From Stakelama portus (GTDB taxonomy: Bacteria; Pseudomonadota; Alphaproteobacteria; Sphingomonadales; Sphingomonadaceae): a stretch of 64,000 nucleotides of DNA. Location: assembly GCF_003171655.1 (NCBI RefSeq), contig NZ_QFZL01000005.1:174153-238152 (forward strand). Reading direction: 5' to 3'. Position 1 is the stretch's first letter. The number at the start of each line of letters is the position of its first letter. The notes below the pieces were generated by a model, which worked only from the letters and a program-made list of their open reading frames with translations, was not told the origin of the DNA and did not search any database. This document shows positions 42,803 to 52,136 of this stretch, piece after piece. Made by a program: the position numbers and the translations under genes.

Positions 42803-44104
42803 GTGCCGACTGTGGAGCCAGACGACGGGAACGAAGCGCCGGAAGGCCTGCTGCGCCGGATGTTCGACGCGGCAGTAGCGAGCGCGCAGCCCGCTCGATG
42901 TGTTCCCGCGGCGTTGCCGGCCCGGCCGAAGGGCCGCACCATCGTGATCGGCGCGGGCAAGGCCGCCGCCGCGATGGCACGCGCAGTCGAAACGCACTGG
43001 AACGGACCTGTCGAAGGGCTGGTTGTCACGCGACACGGCCATGGCGTCCCATGCGACCGGATCGCCGTGCGCGAGGCCGGACATCCGGTTCCGGATGCAG
43101 CAGGGGTCGCCGCGACGCAGGAGATGCTGGCGCTGCTCGACGGGCTGACCGAGCATGATCTGGTCCTGTGTCTGATCTCCGGCGGCGGTTCGGCGCTGCT
43201 CGCTGCACCCCCGCCGGGCGTTACGCTGGCGATGCTTCAGGACACCAATCGCGCGCTGCTCCGATCCGGCGCGACGATCGCGCAGATGAACTGCGTCCGC
43301 AAACATCTCTCGCTGGTCGCCGGGGGCCGGCTCGCCAAACGCGCTGCGCCGGCGCAGCTGGTGACGCTGGCGATATCCGACGTGCCGGGAGACGATCCCG
43401 CCATCATCGCTTCCGGACCGACCGTCGCCGACCCCACCACGCGCCACGATGCGCAGGCGATTATCCATATGTTCGGGCTGACGCCACCACCGGCCATCGT
43501 GGACTGGCTTGCCCGGCCCGAGAGCGAGACACCCAAGCCCGACGCGCTTCCCGCAACCGACTATCGCCTTGTCGCCAGTGCGCAAATGGCGCTCGATGCC
43601 GCCGCGGAGGTCGCGCGGAACGCAGGCTATACGCCGCTGATCCTGGGCAGTGCGATAGAAGGCGAGGCGCGCGAGGTCGCGATCGTTCATGCCGGCATCG
43701 CGCAACAGATACGCCGCCACGATCAGCCGGTCGCAGCCCCCTGTATCCTGTTGTCGGGCGGGGAAACCAGCGTCACGGTGCGCGGCGAGGGACGCGGCGG
43801 GCGCAACGGCGAGTTCCTGCTGGCGCTGGCACAGGCGCTGGACGGCGCGCCGGGCATCCATGCGCTGGCCGCCGATACCGACGGAATTGACGGCACCGAA
43901 GCAAATGCGGGCGCGGTGATCGGTCCCGAAACACTGGCGCTCGCCCAAGCGCGTGGTTTCCCCGCCGCCCGCGCGCTCGCAACAAGCGACTCATACGGCT
44001 TTTTCGAATCCGCCGACGCGCTGGTCGTGACCGGCCCCACCCACACCAACGTCAACGACTTCCGCGCGATCCTGATCGATGCCGCGGCGGACGAAAGGAA
44101 ATGA
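42803..44104 (+). CDS. ttuD: MOFRL-family glycerate 2-kinase
   Basis: A protein of 433 residues from the GTG at 42803, which has AGGA 8 bases upstream; a longer frame would overlap the previous gene by 50 bases. The pattern is that of TtuD/GckA: TIVIGAGKAAAAMARAVE, LISGGGSALL, MNCVRKHLSLVAGGRLA, SDVPGDDPAIIASGPTV and near the end LSGGETSVTVRGEGRGGRNG with TDGIDG. The enzyme phosphorylates D-glycerate to 2-phosphoglycerate; some members were called hydroxypyruvate reductase. It overlaps the next gene by 4 bases. Confidence 0.9.
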   Translation: MPTVEPDDGNEAPEGLLRRMFDAAVASAQPARCVPAALPARPKGRTIVIGAGKAAAAMARAVETHWNGPVEGLVVTRHGHGVPCDRIAVREAGHPVPDAAGVAATQEMLALLDGLTEHDLVLCLISGGGSALLAAPPPGVTLAMLQDTNRALLRSGATIAQMNCVRKHLSLVAGGRLAKRAAPAQLVTLAISDVPGDDPAIIASGPTVADPTTRHDAQAIIHMFGLTPPPAIVDWLARPESETPKPDALPATDYRLVASAQMALDAAAEVARNAGYTPLILGSAIEGEAREVAIVHAGIAQQIRRHDQPVAAPCILLSGGETSVTVRGEGRGGRNGEFLLALAQALDGAPGIHALAADTDGIDGTEANAGAVIGPETLALAQARGFPAARALATSDSYGFFESADALVVTGPTHTNVNDFRAILIDAAADERK

Positions 44105-45186
44105 CCATGCGCCGATCCAACGCCCATCATATCGCCGTGATCGCCGGAGACGGCATCGGCAAGGAAGTCGTCCCCGAAGGACTGCGCGTGCTGGAAGCGG
44201 TGGCTTCGCGGTTCGATTGTGCGTTCGCGTTCGATCATTTCGATTTCGCCTCGTGCGACTATTACCAGCAGCATGGCACGATGATGCCCGATGACTGGAA
44301 GGCGCAGATCGGCGGGCATGACGCAATCTTCTTCGGCGCCGTCGGCTGGCCCGAAACGGTGCCCGATCACGTATCGCTATGGGAATCGCTGATCCAGTTC
44401 CGGCGCGAATTCGACCAATATGTCAATCTGCGCCCCGTCCGGCTGATGCCTGGCGTTCCCTCGCCGCTGGCCAATCGCGAGCCCGGCGAAATCGACTTTT
44501 ACGTCGTGCGCGAAAATACCGAGGGCGAATACAGCTCGATCGGCGGCAAGATATTCCCCGACACCGATCGCGAAGTGGTGATGCAGGAAACGGTGATGAC
44601 CCGCATCGGCGTCGATCGCGTGCTGCGCTATGCCTTCGACCTCGCCCAGCGGCGCGAGAAAAAACACCTGACCTCCGCCACCAAATCGAACGGCATTTCG
44701 ATCACCATGCCCTATTGGGACGAGCGAGTGGAGGCGATGGCGAACCATTATCCCGACATCCGCTGGGACAAATATCACATCGACATCCTGACCGCGCATT
44801 TCGTGCAGCATCCCGACTGGTTCGACGTCGTGGTGGCATCCAACCTGTTCGGCGACATCCTTTCCGATCTCGGCCCGGCCTGTACCGGCACGATCGGCAT
44901 CGCGCCGGCGGGGAACATCAATCCCGAACGTCGCTTTCCCTCATTGTTCGAACCGGTGCACGGGTCCGCGCCCGATATCGCCGGCCAGTATATCGCCAAT
45001 CCGGTCGGGCAGATCTGGTCGGCGGCGCTGATGCTCGATCATCTCGGCGAAACCGCCGCCGCCGCCGCCGTGGTGCGAGCGATCGAGGAGGTGCTCGCCC
45101 GACCCGAATATCGCACGCGGGACCTGGGCGGCGCCGCGAACACCGCCGAATGCGGCAAGGCGATCGTCGACGCGCTCACCGGGTAA
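44101..45186 (+). CDS. ttuC: Tartrate dehydrogenase-like decarboxylating dehydrogenase
   Basis: A protein of 361 residues of the isocitrate/isopropylmalate dehydrogenase superfamily. It shows IAVIAGDGIGKEVVPEG, FFGAVGWPETVPDHVSLW, VNLRPVRL, the substrate loop FYVVRENTEGEYSS and the metal and cofactor segments SNLFGDILSDLGPA and EPVHGSAPDIAG. The W-P-ETVPDHVSLW block is typical of tartrate dehydrogenases, which oxidise or decarboxylate tartrate or malate. Overlapping ATGA with the kinase gene shows coupling: tartrate could yield glycerate, then 2-phosphoglycerate. Family assignment is firm, substrate less so. Confidence 0.88.
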   Translation: MTMRRSNAHHIAVIAGDGIGKEVVPEGLRVLEAVASRFDCAFAFDHFDFASCDYYQQHGTMMPDDWKAQIGGHDAIFFGAVGWPETVPDHVSLWESLIQFRREFDQYVNLRPVRLMPGVPSPLANREPGEIDFYVVRENTEGEYSSIGGKIFPDTDREVVMQETVMTRIGVDRVLRYAFDLAQRREKKHLTSATKSNGISITMPYWDERVEAMANHYPDIRWDKYHIDILTAHFVQHPDWFDVVVASNLFGDILSDLGPACTGTIGIAPAGNINPERRFPSLFEPVHGSAPDIAGQYIANPVGQIWSAALMLDHLGETAAAAAVVRAIEEVLARPEYRTRDLGGAANTAECGKAIVDALTG

Positions 45187-45187
45187 A

Positions 45188-45220
45188 GCGGCGCCAGGCT
45201 GAAGCGAGAGCAGGCGCCGC
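45188..45220. terminator. GC-rich inverted repeat between convergent operons
   Basis: GCGGCGCC at 45188-45195 pairs with GGCGCCGC at 45213-45220 across a 17-base loop, immediately after the dehydrogenase stop. It is placed between two operons that converge here and could stop transcription from both sides. No T-run is present. Confidence 0.45.
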
Positions 45221-45323
45221 TCGCGCGAATTTTCGCAATCGTCGTTGAACGGCGCGGCGGGATCGCGCGCGCCGGGCGCCCAGTCGAGCAGCGGGCAGCC
45301 ACCGGCGCGCGCGACAACTGCCG

Positions 45324-46103
45324 TCATTGCTTGTAGCTGGGGTCGATCCTGTCGAGCTTACGGCGCAACGCGGGCCAGGCGAGCTTTTCAACCGCCATCG
45401 CCATTTCAGTGCCCGAAACCTGGTCGCGGACCACGTCCGCGACTCCCGCCGGCGGTTCGTTGAGCGCGTCGCGTCCAGCGGCCAGCATCATCACCTGCGC
45501 TTCGCATGCACGCTCGAGGAAATACATGCGCATGAACCCCTGAGCGACGCTTGACCCCAGCGTCAGCGTGCCGTGATTGCGCAACAACATCGCGTTCTTC
45601 GTGCCCAGATCGGCGACCAGCCGCTCGCGCTCCTCAAGGTTCGTCGCGATACCTTCATAGTCGTGATAGGCGACATCATGACGCGCGATCATCGCCGACT
45701 GGGTGTGCGGCAGCAGGCCTTCCTTCATTGCCGAGACTGCCTGTCCATGCGGGGTATGCAGATGCAGCACCGCCATCGCGTCCTCGCGCGACATATGCAC
45801 CGCCGAATGAATGGTGAAGCCCGCGGCATTCACCGGGGCGGGCGTATCGTCGACCTTGCGGCCCTCGACATCGATCTTGACCAGGCTCGACGCCGTGATC
45901 TCCTCGAACATGTGCGTATAGGGATTGATCAGGAAATGATGTTCGGGCCCGGGAATACGCGCCGACAAATGCGTGAAGATGAGGTCATCCCAGCCATAGA
46001 GCGCGACGAGGCGATAGGCGGCGGCAAGATCCTCGCGGACCGCCCACTCCGCGTCCGATACCCGCTCGCGAAGCGACGGTGCCGATTGCAGCATGCTGGC
46101 CAT
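45324..46103 (-). CDS. Class II aldolase/adducin family protein
   Basis: A protein of 259 residues from the ATG at 46103 (AGGAG 8 bases upstream). The pattern matches the fuculose-phosphate-aldolase fold: ILTHLSAR-like DLIFTHLSARIPG, LHLHTPHGQAV (two zinc-ligand histidines) and MLLRNHGTLTLGSSV. Many members of this subgroup without sugar-phosphate substrates have unknown roles or act as decarboxylases. It is the last gene of the AtuA operon, 26 bases after the CoA ligase. The substrate could be a 2-hydroxy- or keto-acid from the pathway. Confidence 0.85.
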   Translation of the reverse strand: MASMLQSAPSLRERVSDAEWAVREDLAAAYRLVALYGWDDLIFTHLSARIPGPEHHFLINPYTHMFEEITASSLVKIDVEGRKVDDTPAPVNAAGFTIHSAVHMSREDAMAVLHLHTPHGQAVSAMKEGLLPHTQSAMIARHDVAYHDYEGIATNLEERERLVADLGTKNAMLLRNHGTLTLGSSVAQGFMRMYFLERACEAQVMMLAAGRDALNEPPAGVADVVRDQVSGTEMAMAVEKLAWPALRRKLDRIDPSYKQ

Positions 46104-46129
46104 AATGTTTCTCCTGGTCCGAGTTGATG

Positions 46130-47731
46130 TCAGCCCGCGCGCAGCTCTTTTTTCGAAAGCTTGCCGATCAGCGTCTTGGGCAATTCGTCGCGCAGTTCGA
46201 TTTCGCGCGGCATTTCGATCTTGCTGAGCCTGTCTTTCAGGAAGCCCCGCAGGCTCTCCGCTGTGGTTTCCGCGCCCTCGCGCAGTTTGACGAACGCCTT
46301 GGGCGCTTCGCCGCGATACGGGTCCGGCACGCCGATCACGGTTGCTTCCGCAACATCGGGATGCTCGTACAAGGCGTCTTCGATCACGCGGGGATAGACG
46401 TTGTAGCCTCCGCACAGGATCAGGTCCTTGATCCGGTCGACGAGGAACAAATAGCCGTCGCCGTCGAGATACCCGACGTCACCGGTACGCAGCAGGCCGT
46501 CGGACAACACCTCGGCGGTTTCGTCCGGCCGGTTCCAATAGCCCTTCATCACCTGAGGGCCGCGCACGCAGACCTCGCCGCTCGATCCGGCCTCCATCGG
46601 CCTATCGTCCTCGAGCGACCGGATTTCGATACCGGTGTCGGGATAGGCCGGCCCGGCGCTGCCGTCCTTTACCAGGCCGTTGATCGGGTTGCAGGTGACG
46701 ATCGGCGAGGCTTCGGACAGGCCATATCCCTCGACCATCCGGCATCCTGTTCGCGCCTCGAACCGCGCGCGCACTTCGGGAGGCAGCGGCGCACCGCCGG
46801 ATATACACATGCGCAGCTGGCCCATCGGCGGCAGCGCAGAATCGGGCAGGTCGTTCAGGGCGATGGTGATCGTCGGCACGACGAACAGCCGGTCGGGCCG
46901 CGTGCGCCGTATCGCCGCCAGGAACGGCTTCATTTCAAAGCGCGGCAGCAGCACGATGCAGGCCGCATCACGCACCGAATGATTGAGCACGGTCGTCAAC
47001 GCGAACACGTGGAACATGGGCAGCACGCCCATCACGGTTTCGCGTCGGTCCGGGCATTCCGAATCGTGTTTCGCCGTTTGCAGGCAATTGGCGATCAAAT
47101 TGCCATGAGTCAGCATCGCGCCCTTGGGAAGCCCCGTGGTGCCGCCGGTATATTGCAGCACCGCCACATCCTCCGGCCGATTGCGATGCGGAGGAGAATT
47201 GCCCTCATGCGCCGTCAGATCGTCGAACGCGACCATCCGCGATTGCGGCCAGGGCGGCGTGACGCGCAGCTTGCGCTTGAGAATACGATATGCGAGCGCC
47301 TTGACCGGCGGCAGCACGCGGTCGATCGGGCAGATGACGATATTCTGCAGCGTTTCGAGCGCCGCGGCCTTTTCGACGATGTCGGGCAGGTCGGGAACGA
47401 AGATCAGCTTTGCGCCCGCATCCGTCACGAGATGCGCCATTTCCCGCTCGGTATAGAGCGGATTGATGCTCGCGACGATTCCTCCGATCCGCAACACTGC
47501 GAAATAGGCAATGACGAAATAGGGCGTGTTGGGCAGGCAGAGACCGATCCGGTCGCCCGGCCTGACGCCCATTGCCAGCAGGCCGGCGGCGCAGCGAGCG
47601 GCAAGCCGATCGATTTCGGCATAGCTCCAGCGCCGCCCCATGAAATCGAGCGCCGGGCTGTCGGGATACCGGGTCGCCGCCGATTGCAGCAAGTCGCTCA
47701 GCGTCTGCGGCGGTGTTGGCGCCGCGCCCAT
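46130..47731 (-). CDS. Acyl-CoA ligase (AMP-forming)
   Basis: A protein of 533 residues. The adenylation motif is VLQYTGGTTGLPKGAMLTHG (about 180-199), followed by VEGYGLSEASPIV (about 310), LRTGDVGYLDGDGYL and the C-terminal lysine region PKTLIGKLSKKELR. It belongs to the long-chain/medium-chain fatty-acid and aryl CoA ligase branch. Its ATG shares one base with the stop of the DUF4387 gene (TGATG), so it is co-translated. It would activate a carboxylic acid made by or entering this pathway. Confidence 0.9.
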   Translation of the reverse strand: MGAAPTPPQTLSDLLQSAATRYPDSPALDFMGRRWSYAEIDRLAARCAAGLLAMGVRPGDRIGLCLPNTPYFVIAYFAVLRIGGIVASINPLYTEREMAHLVTDAGAKLIFVPDLPDIVEKAAALETLQNIVICPIDRVLPPVKALAYRILKRKLRVTPPWPQSRMVAFDDLTAHEGNSPPHRNRPEDVAVLQYTGGTTGLPKGAMLTHGNLIANCLQTAKHDSECPDRRETVMGVLPMFHVFALTTVLNHSVRDAACIVLLPRFEMKPFLAAIRRTRPDRLFVVPTITIALNDLPDSALPPMGQLRMCISGGAPLPPEVRARFEARTGCRMVEGYGLSEASPIVTCNPINGLVKDGSAGPAYPDTGIEIRSLEDDRPMEAGSSGEVCVRGPQVMKGYWNRPDETAEVLSDGLLRTGDVGYLDGDGYLFLVDRIKDLILCGGYNVYPRVIEDALYEHPDVAEATVIGVPDPYRGEAPKAFVKLREGAETTAESLRGFLKDRLSKIEMPREIELRDELPKTLIGKLSKKELRAG

Positions 47732-48039
47732 CAGTCCAGTTCTACGTCGAGCACACGGACATATTGCTGGCCCGAATGCATGTCGCGCTCCTCTACGCCG
47801 CCCTGCGGCGTCGCGCGCGGATAGGAGATCTTGACCATGTCGAGGTCCGCGACCGGGATATGCTTCACGAGCGCCGGATCGGTGCCGTAAAGCCGCGCGA
47901 ACAGATCGGGCGCGAGCGCAGGGCTGGCATGGTATTTCTCGAAATTCTCCGGCCCGTCGAAAAAGAAGTCGAACGTCACCCAATAGGGGCCGGCGTTTTT
48001 CGAGCGGACGTGGCGACAGACGTCGCGAACCTTAGCCAT
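47731..48039 (-). CDS. DUF4387 protein
   Basis: A protein of 102 residues. The sequence RSKNAGPYWVTFDFFFDGPE followed by LYGTDPALVKHIPVADLDMV matches DUF4387, a domain that is usually encoded right behind, or fused to, the AtuA/DUF1446 domain. The start overlaps the AtuA stop by 8 bases and the stop overlaps the ligase start. Function is unknown in general. The constant pairing suggests it is the small subunit or partner of the AtuA protein. Confidence 0.85.
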   Translation of the reverse strand: MAKVRDVCRHVRSKNAGPYWVTFDFFFDGPENFEKYHASPALAPDLFARLYGTDPALVKHIPVADLDMVKISYPRATPQGGVEERDMHSGQQYVRVLDVELD

Positions 48040-49450
48040 TGACTGCCTCCTGCATCGTGCCCTGCTCGGTTTCGGATAGGTCGATCCATTCGGTGCGGAT
48101 CAGTTCGCGCCAGTCGTCGACTTCGACGACGTGGTTGAGCTTGAATTCGTACACGCGTCCGCGCGGGACATCCGCCGGCGTGAAGGCGAAGCCGTAGGAC
48201 GGCAGTTCCTTGTCCATCACCGCGGGATAGTGAAAGAAATAGGGGTTGCAGGCATGCGCGATGCTGTTCGCGATTTCCTGCGTGTCGGCGGTCGCGACAA
48301 ACATCATGCAGATCTCGGGCGGCGGCGCAGTCCCGGCGGGCACCGGCTGACCGGTAACGCCGTTCCAGCCATACATGCGGAGCGAAATGTGGAACTCGCC
48401 CAGTTCCTCCGCCGGAATGGCGCTGCGCGTGCGCTGGTTCAGCACCTTCAGCATCCGGTCGTGAAATCCTTCGATGTCGTTCAGGACGTCGGGATCCTGA
48501 ATGCCGACCAGCATCAGTGTCTGATACTTCCCCCCGCCGGCGCCTTCGAGTTTCATCGTATAGGGGCGCTTTTCCCATTCGGAGCCGGTGACGCGCACCG
48601 TGCGCCGGTCGCACTGCTCGTAATGCGCCCTGGTGACGTCGAGCACCCCGCCCGGTTCGATCAGGCGGAACGGGTCGGTATTTTCGTACAGCATGTGCGC
48701 AGAAACGCTGTGGGGCGTACAGAAATTGGTCTCGCTCAGCGGCTCGACTTCGAAGCCGTCCGCCTTCACCGTCAGCAGCACGCCCGAGCTTTCGCGCTCC
48801 TCGGTGCACTGCGCGCCGCATTCGCCGGTCTTGCCCGCGTGCCAGGCGGGGCCCCAAGGCGCGCCCTTCCAGATCGGATAGGCCGCCAGCACGGCCGTGT
48901 CGGTCGAACGGCCGCCCAGAATGATGTCGGCGCCAGCCTCCAGTGCGGCAACATAGGGCTCAACTCCCATCGCCGCGACGATGTGGTCGCAGGCGTCGAT
49001 GGTGGCGTCATCGAGCGGGCCGAGGGGCGGCAGCGGCTTGACCCGACCATCACCGTTCAGGCGTTTGAGGACCGCCTTGTCCTGTTCGCATCGCAGCAGC
49101 GCGATCTTCGGCGCGATACCCAGCTCGCCGGCCAATTCGAGCACGATGTCGCGCGTCCAGTCGAGATTGAGGTCGCCGCCTGCCTGCCCCGCCGTGCCGA
49201 TGATGATCGGAACGCCGTGCTCAGCCTGCGCCTGCATCAGGATGCGCAGATCGCGCTTCACCGCGCCGCGGTTATTCTTGGACTTGCCGGTGGCAAGATA
49301 GGCAGCGCCGCTGTCGGTCGATCCCGCGTCGGACGCGATCGCATCAACGCCTCGCGCCATGCCATAGGCGACTTCGTCTTCGCGCACGCCTGCACCCAGC
49401 GACCCGGTCGGCACCAGAACCTTTACGCCGTCGGCAAATCGACTGTCCAT
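48032..49450 (-). CDS. AtuA/DUF1446 family protein
   Basis: A protein of 472 residues from the ATG at 49450 (GGGAG 6 bases upstream). Typical blocks are VKVLVPTGSLGAGVRED, DAIASDAGSTDSGAAYLATG, IIIGTAGQAGGD, DIILGGRSTDTAVLA and GEFHISLRMYGWNG. AtuA is the founding member, needed for acyclic terpene utilisation in Pseudomonas, but its reaction has not been settled to my knowledge. Here it is paired with DUF4387 and stands between a receptor and a CoA ligase rather than beside the biotin carboxylase of the terpene pathway. That argues for a different substrate. Confidence 0.88.
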   Translation of the reverse strand: MDSRFADGVKVLVPTGSLGAGVREDEVAYGMARGVDAIASDAGSTDSGAAYLATGKSKNNRGAVKRDLRILMQAQAEHGVPIIIGTAGQAGGDLNLDWTRDIVLELAGELGIAPKIALLRCEQDKAVLKRLNGDGRVKPLPPLGPLDDATIDACDHIVAAMGVEPYVAALEAGADIILGGRSTDTAVLAAYPIWKGAPWGPAWHAGKTGECGAQCTEERESSGVLLTVKADGFEVEPLSETNFCTPHSVSAHMLYENTDPFRLIEPGGVLDVTRAHYEQCDRRTVRVTGSEWEKRPYTMKLEGAGGGKYQTLMLVGIQDPDVLNDIEGFHDRMLKVLNQRTRSAIPAEELGEFHISLRMYGWNGVTGQPVPAGTAPPPEICMMFVATADTQEIANSIAHACNPYFFHYPAVMDKELPSYGFAFTPADVPRGRVYEFKLNHVVEVDDWRELIRTEWIDLSETEQGTMQEAVNG

Positions 49451-49519
49451 TTCCACTCCCATTCAAAACAACTGTCGGAGTGCCGGATGCGGCCTGCGAT
49501 CCGCATCCGGCACCGCGCG

Positions 49520-51739
49520 TCAATAATTCCAGCTCAGTGTCGCGCCGTAGGTCCGGGGCGGATTGAACGCGCCGAAGTTCGCTCCAAGGAACACGCCCTG
49601 GAACACGCGCGTGCGCTCGTCGGTCAGGTTCTTGCCCCAGATCGAGAAAGTGAAGTGATCGGCGATATTGTCGATCACGATCCGCGCATCGACGAAATTG
49701 GTCGGATCGCGGAACTCCGGCGGCTCGTTGCTGGCATCGTCGTAGATGAAGCTGGTGTAGCGATAATCGCCCGCCAGCGTCACATCCGGACCACCCGGCA
49801 GATAGAAGGTGTAGGACGGCGACACCGTGACCATGTGCCTGGGCGCCCGAGTTACGCGGTTCCCCGAATAATCGTCGCCCGCTTCGATATAATCGTCATA
49901 TTTGGCGTCGGTATAGGCATAGGCGACGGAGAGATTGAACCCGTCGAACAGGCGGGCATCGAGCTGCGTCTCATAGCCCTTGATGGTCGCCTTGCCGGCG
50001 TTCGACGCGATCTGGAGCCCGTTGACCAGCTGGATCGTCTGCAGGTCGGTATAATCCAGCCAGTAGAGCGTGTTGTTCCAGATCAGCCGGCCGTTGAGGA
50101 AGGTGCTTTTCTGACCGACCTCATACTGGATCGCACTCTCCGGCTCGAACGGCGTCGATGCGGCAACGGCATCGCCCGGCGTATCCTGGAAGCCGCCGCT
50201 CTTGAAGCCTTTCGACACCGAGGCATAGAACATGTGGTCGCGGGCGGGCCGGAACTCGACGCCGCCGCGCCAGGTGACGGCATCGAAACTCGCCTCGTTG
50301 GTCACATCGAAGAATTCGGTGCCGCGCAAGGGCGCCTGGCTACGCGTGTTGGCTACGCGCACCGTCTTGTCGTCGCGGGTGTAGCGGACGCCACCGAATA
50401 TCTTGAACTGGTCGGTCAGCGGGATCGTCGCATCGGCGAACACGGCGACGCTGTCCAGTTGCGCGTCCTGATCATAGAGTTCGGTCAGCGGGATGGGCGC
50501 GACCAGCCGCGTGTCGAGCACGAAGCTGTTGGTCCGCGCTACGTCCTGATAATAATGATAGAAGCCGACGACCCAGGTCAGCGGGCTGTCCGGCAGCGAC
50601 GACAGTCGCAGTTCCTGGCTGGACAGTTCGGATTTTTCGGAATCGCCGCCGCTGATGTTGATCCCGTTATAGCCCGGCGACGTCGGATCGGCATTGCCGC
50701 CATCGACGTCATAGAAATTGCGATAGTCGAGATTCCGGTAGGAACCGAGGAATGTCAGCGTCGCGAACGGGAAGTCGTAGGACAGTTCGCTACGCACGCC
50801 AAAGGTGTCGCGATCCTGATAGCCCGGGATCGAGCCATAGGTCGTGTCGGGATTGAAATTCGGCGTGTAGAAGTTCGACCGCGGATCGCTGGTATCCAGC
50901 TCGAGGACATGGTTCGCCGGGCCCAGTGCGCGGTCGCGCGTACCATCGAGCGTGAAAAGGAAACGGAAATTGTCCGACGGTTCGCCATAGATCTGGAAGC
51001 GTCCGGTCAAGGTGTCCTGATCGTCGACCCGCGTGCCGAGATAGGGGTTCGATTCATAGCCGTCATGGCTGCGATACGCCCCGCTGATCCGAACCGCGCC
51101 GCTATTGTGCGCGAACGGCACGTTGATCATCGCCGCGCCGTCGATGCGGTCGAAATTGCCATAGGTGAATTCCGCCGCAGCATCGAACCGGTCGATATCG
51201 GGCTTTTTGGTAATGACGTTGATCGCGCCGCCGACGACGTTCCGTCCGAACAGCGTCCCCTGCGGGCCCTTCAGCACTTCGATGCGCTCGACATCGAATG
51301 CGTCAAAGGCAATGGCCGACGGACGGCCCATATAGATATCGTCGACGAACACGGCCGAACTGGGATCGCCCGCCGCGCCGCGGTCCGACGAACCGATACC
51401 GCGGATATAAAGGCGCGGCTGCGACGTCGGGAAATTATCGAATGTCAGGCCCGGTGTCCGGGTTGCGACATCGTCGATCTGCTGGATGCGCGCCTGGGCG
51501 ATTTGCTCGGCGCTGAACACCGTCACGGTGACCGGCACATCCTGCAGATTCTCGCTGCGACGCTGCGCCGTGACGACGATCATATTTCCCTGCTGCTCGG
51601 ACTGCTCGGCGTCGGCGGCCTGTTCTGCGGTCTGCCCGGCACCTGCCGTATCGACCTCCTGGGCCTGAGCGGAGCATGTCCACAGCAATCCCACAACGGC
51701 CACCCCCGAAAGCATGCAGCCCTTTGCCTTCCCTCTCAT
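49520..51739 (-). CDS. TonB-dependent outer-membrane receptor
   Basis: A protein of 739 residues with a signal peptide (LSGVAVVGLLWTCSAQAQE). A Q/A/E-rich linker follows, then IVVTAQRRSENLQDVPV, the plug motifs LYIRGIGSSDRG and VEVLKGPQGTLFGRNVVGGA, and a barrel ending in GATLSWNY. It heads the minus-strand operon with AtuA, DUF4387, the ligase and the aldolase-fold gene. A palindromic AATTGGATGCAATT lies 48 bases upstream of its ATG, pointing to repression by the neighbouring GntR protein. The cargo is probably the starting compound of this pathway. Confidence 0.92.
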   Translation of the reverse strand: MRGKAKGCMLSGVAVVGLLWTCSAQAQEVDTAGAGQTAEQAADAEQSEQQGNMIVVTAQRRSENLQDVPVTVTVFSAEQIAQARIQQIDDVATRTPGLTFDNFPTSQPRLYIRGIGSSDRGAAGDPSSAVFVDDIYMGRPSAIAFDAFDVERIEVLKGPQGTLFGRNVVGGAINVITKKPDIDRFDAAAEFTYGNFDRIDGAAMINVPFAHNSGAVRISGAYRSHDGYESNPYLGTRVDDQDTLTGRFQIYGEPSDNFRFLFTLDGTRDRALGPANHVLELDTSDPRSNFYTPNFNPDTTYGSIPGYQDRDTFGVRSELSYDFPFATLTFLGSYRNLDYRNFYDVDGGNADPTSPGYNGINISGGDSEKSELSSQELRLSSLPDSPLTWVVGFYHYYQDVARTNSFVLDTRLVAPIPLTELYDQDAQLDSVAVFADATIPLTDQFKIFGGVRYTRDDKTVRVANTRSQAPLRGTEFFDVTNEASFDAVTWRGGVEFRPARDHMFYASVSKGFKSGGFQDTPGDAVAASTPFEPESAIQYEVGQKSTFLNGRLIWNNTLYWLDYTDLQTIQLVNGLQIASNAGKATIKGYETQLDARLFDGFNLSVAYAYTDAKYDDYIEAGDDYSGNRVTRAPRHMVTVSPSYTFYLPGGPDVTLAGDYRYTSFIYDDASNEPPEFRDPTNFVDARIVIDNIADHFTFSIWGKNLTDERTRVFQGVFLGANFGAFNPPRTYGATLSWNY

Positions 51740-51786
51740 ATTCCCACTCCCGTGCTTTTTGTTTGTTCTGGCCGCCTCTAAAATAG

Positions 51787-51800
51787 AATTGGATGCAATT
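51787..51800. promoter_or_regulatory. Palindromic candidate operator AATTG-N4-CAATT
   Basis: AATTGGATGCAATT is an inverted repeat of AATTG around GATG. It lies 48 bases before the receptor start codon, overlapping the probable promoter. Close relatives are found at 52940-52954, 52091-52104 and 40695-40705. The adjacent GntR gene is the natural candidate for the binding protein. Confidence 0.65.
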
Positions 51801-51872
51801 TGTCAACGAGGTGCATCCCGTTCAGTCGGGACAGATTCCGCGAAAGGAACATAATCGCGGGCACATGCGCAT

Positions 51873-51888
51873 CGCGCATCAATTGATG
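51873..51888. promoter_or_regulatory. Second shared element upstream of the receptor operon
   Basis: CGCGCATCAATTGAT at 51873-51887 is identical to the sequence at 41710-41724 before the dehydrogenase operon, 10 kb away. CATCAATTGATG within it (51877-51888) is a perfect palindrome. Confidence 0.6.
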
Positions 51889-52136
51889 TTGCAGAGATCA
51901 GCGCTATTCAGCGATTTTTGGGCGTTCCAGACGCATTCTGCGCTCGCCATATCCGACCCGTTCCGGCGTTTCAGGCGCCGCGTCGATAGCCCGCGCCGTG
52001 GCCGAACCGCAGGGACGGAGATAGTCCGGGCATCAAACTATACGGAAAATCACGCCACACCCCGTCTGGCGTTTCGCATTATTTCCGGCTAATTGGATTC
52101 AATATGCTATTGATCGGATACGAACCTGAAACCCAG

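Larger units (their letters stand above)
51740..52136. other. 397-base regulatory region between receptor and gntR
   Basis: No supported gene. Besides the palindrome at 51787-51800 and the 15-mer at 51873-51887, a third related element, AATTGGATTCAATA, lies at 52091-52104. The density of these elements marks this as the promoter and operator region of the receptor operon. Confidence 0.55.

Noticed and set aside
48131..51781. A very long open frame on the plus strand opposite the TonB receptor and AtuA genes (1216 codons)
   Set aside because: It is the antisense frame of two clear genes and has no domain, signal peptide or ribosome site. Long antisense frames are expected in this high-GC DNA.
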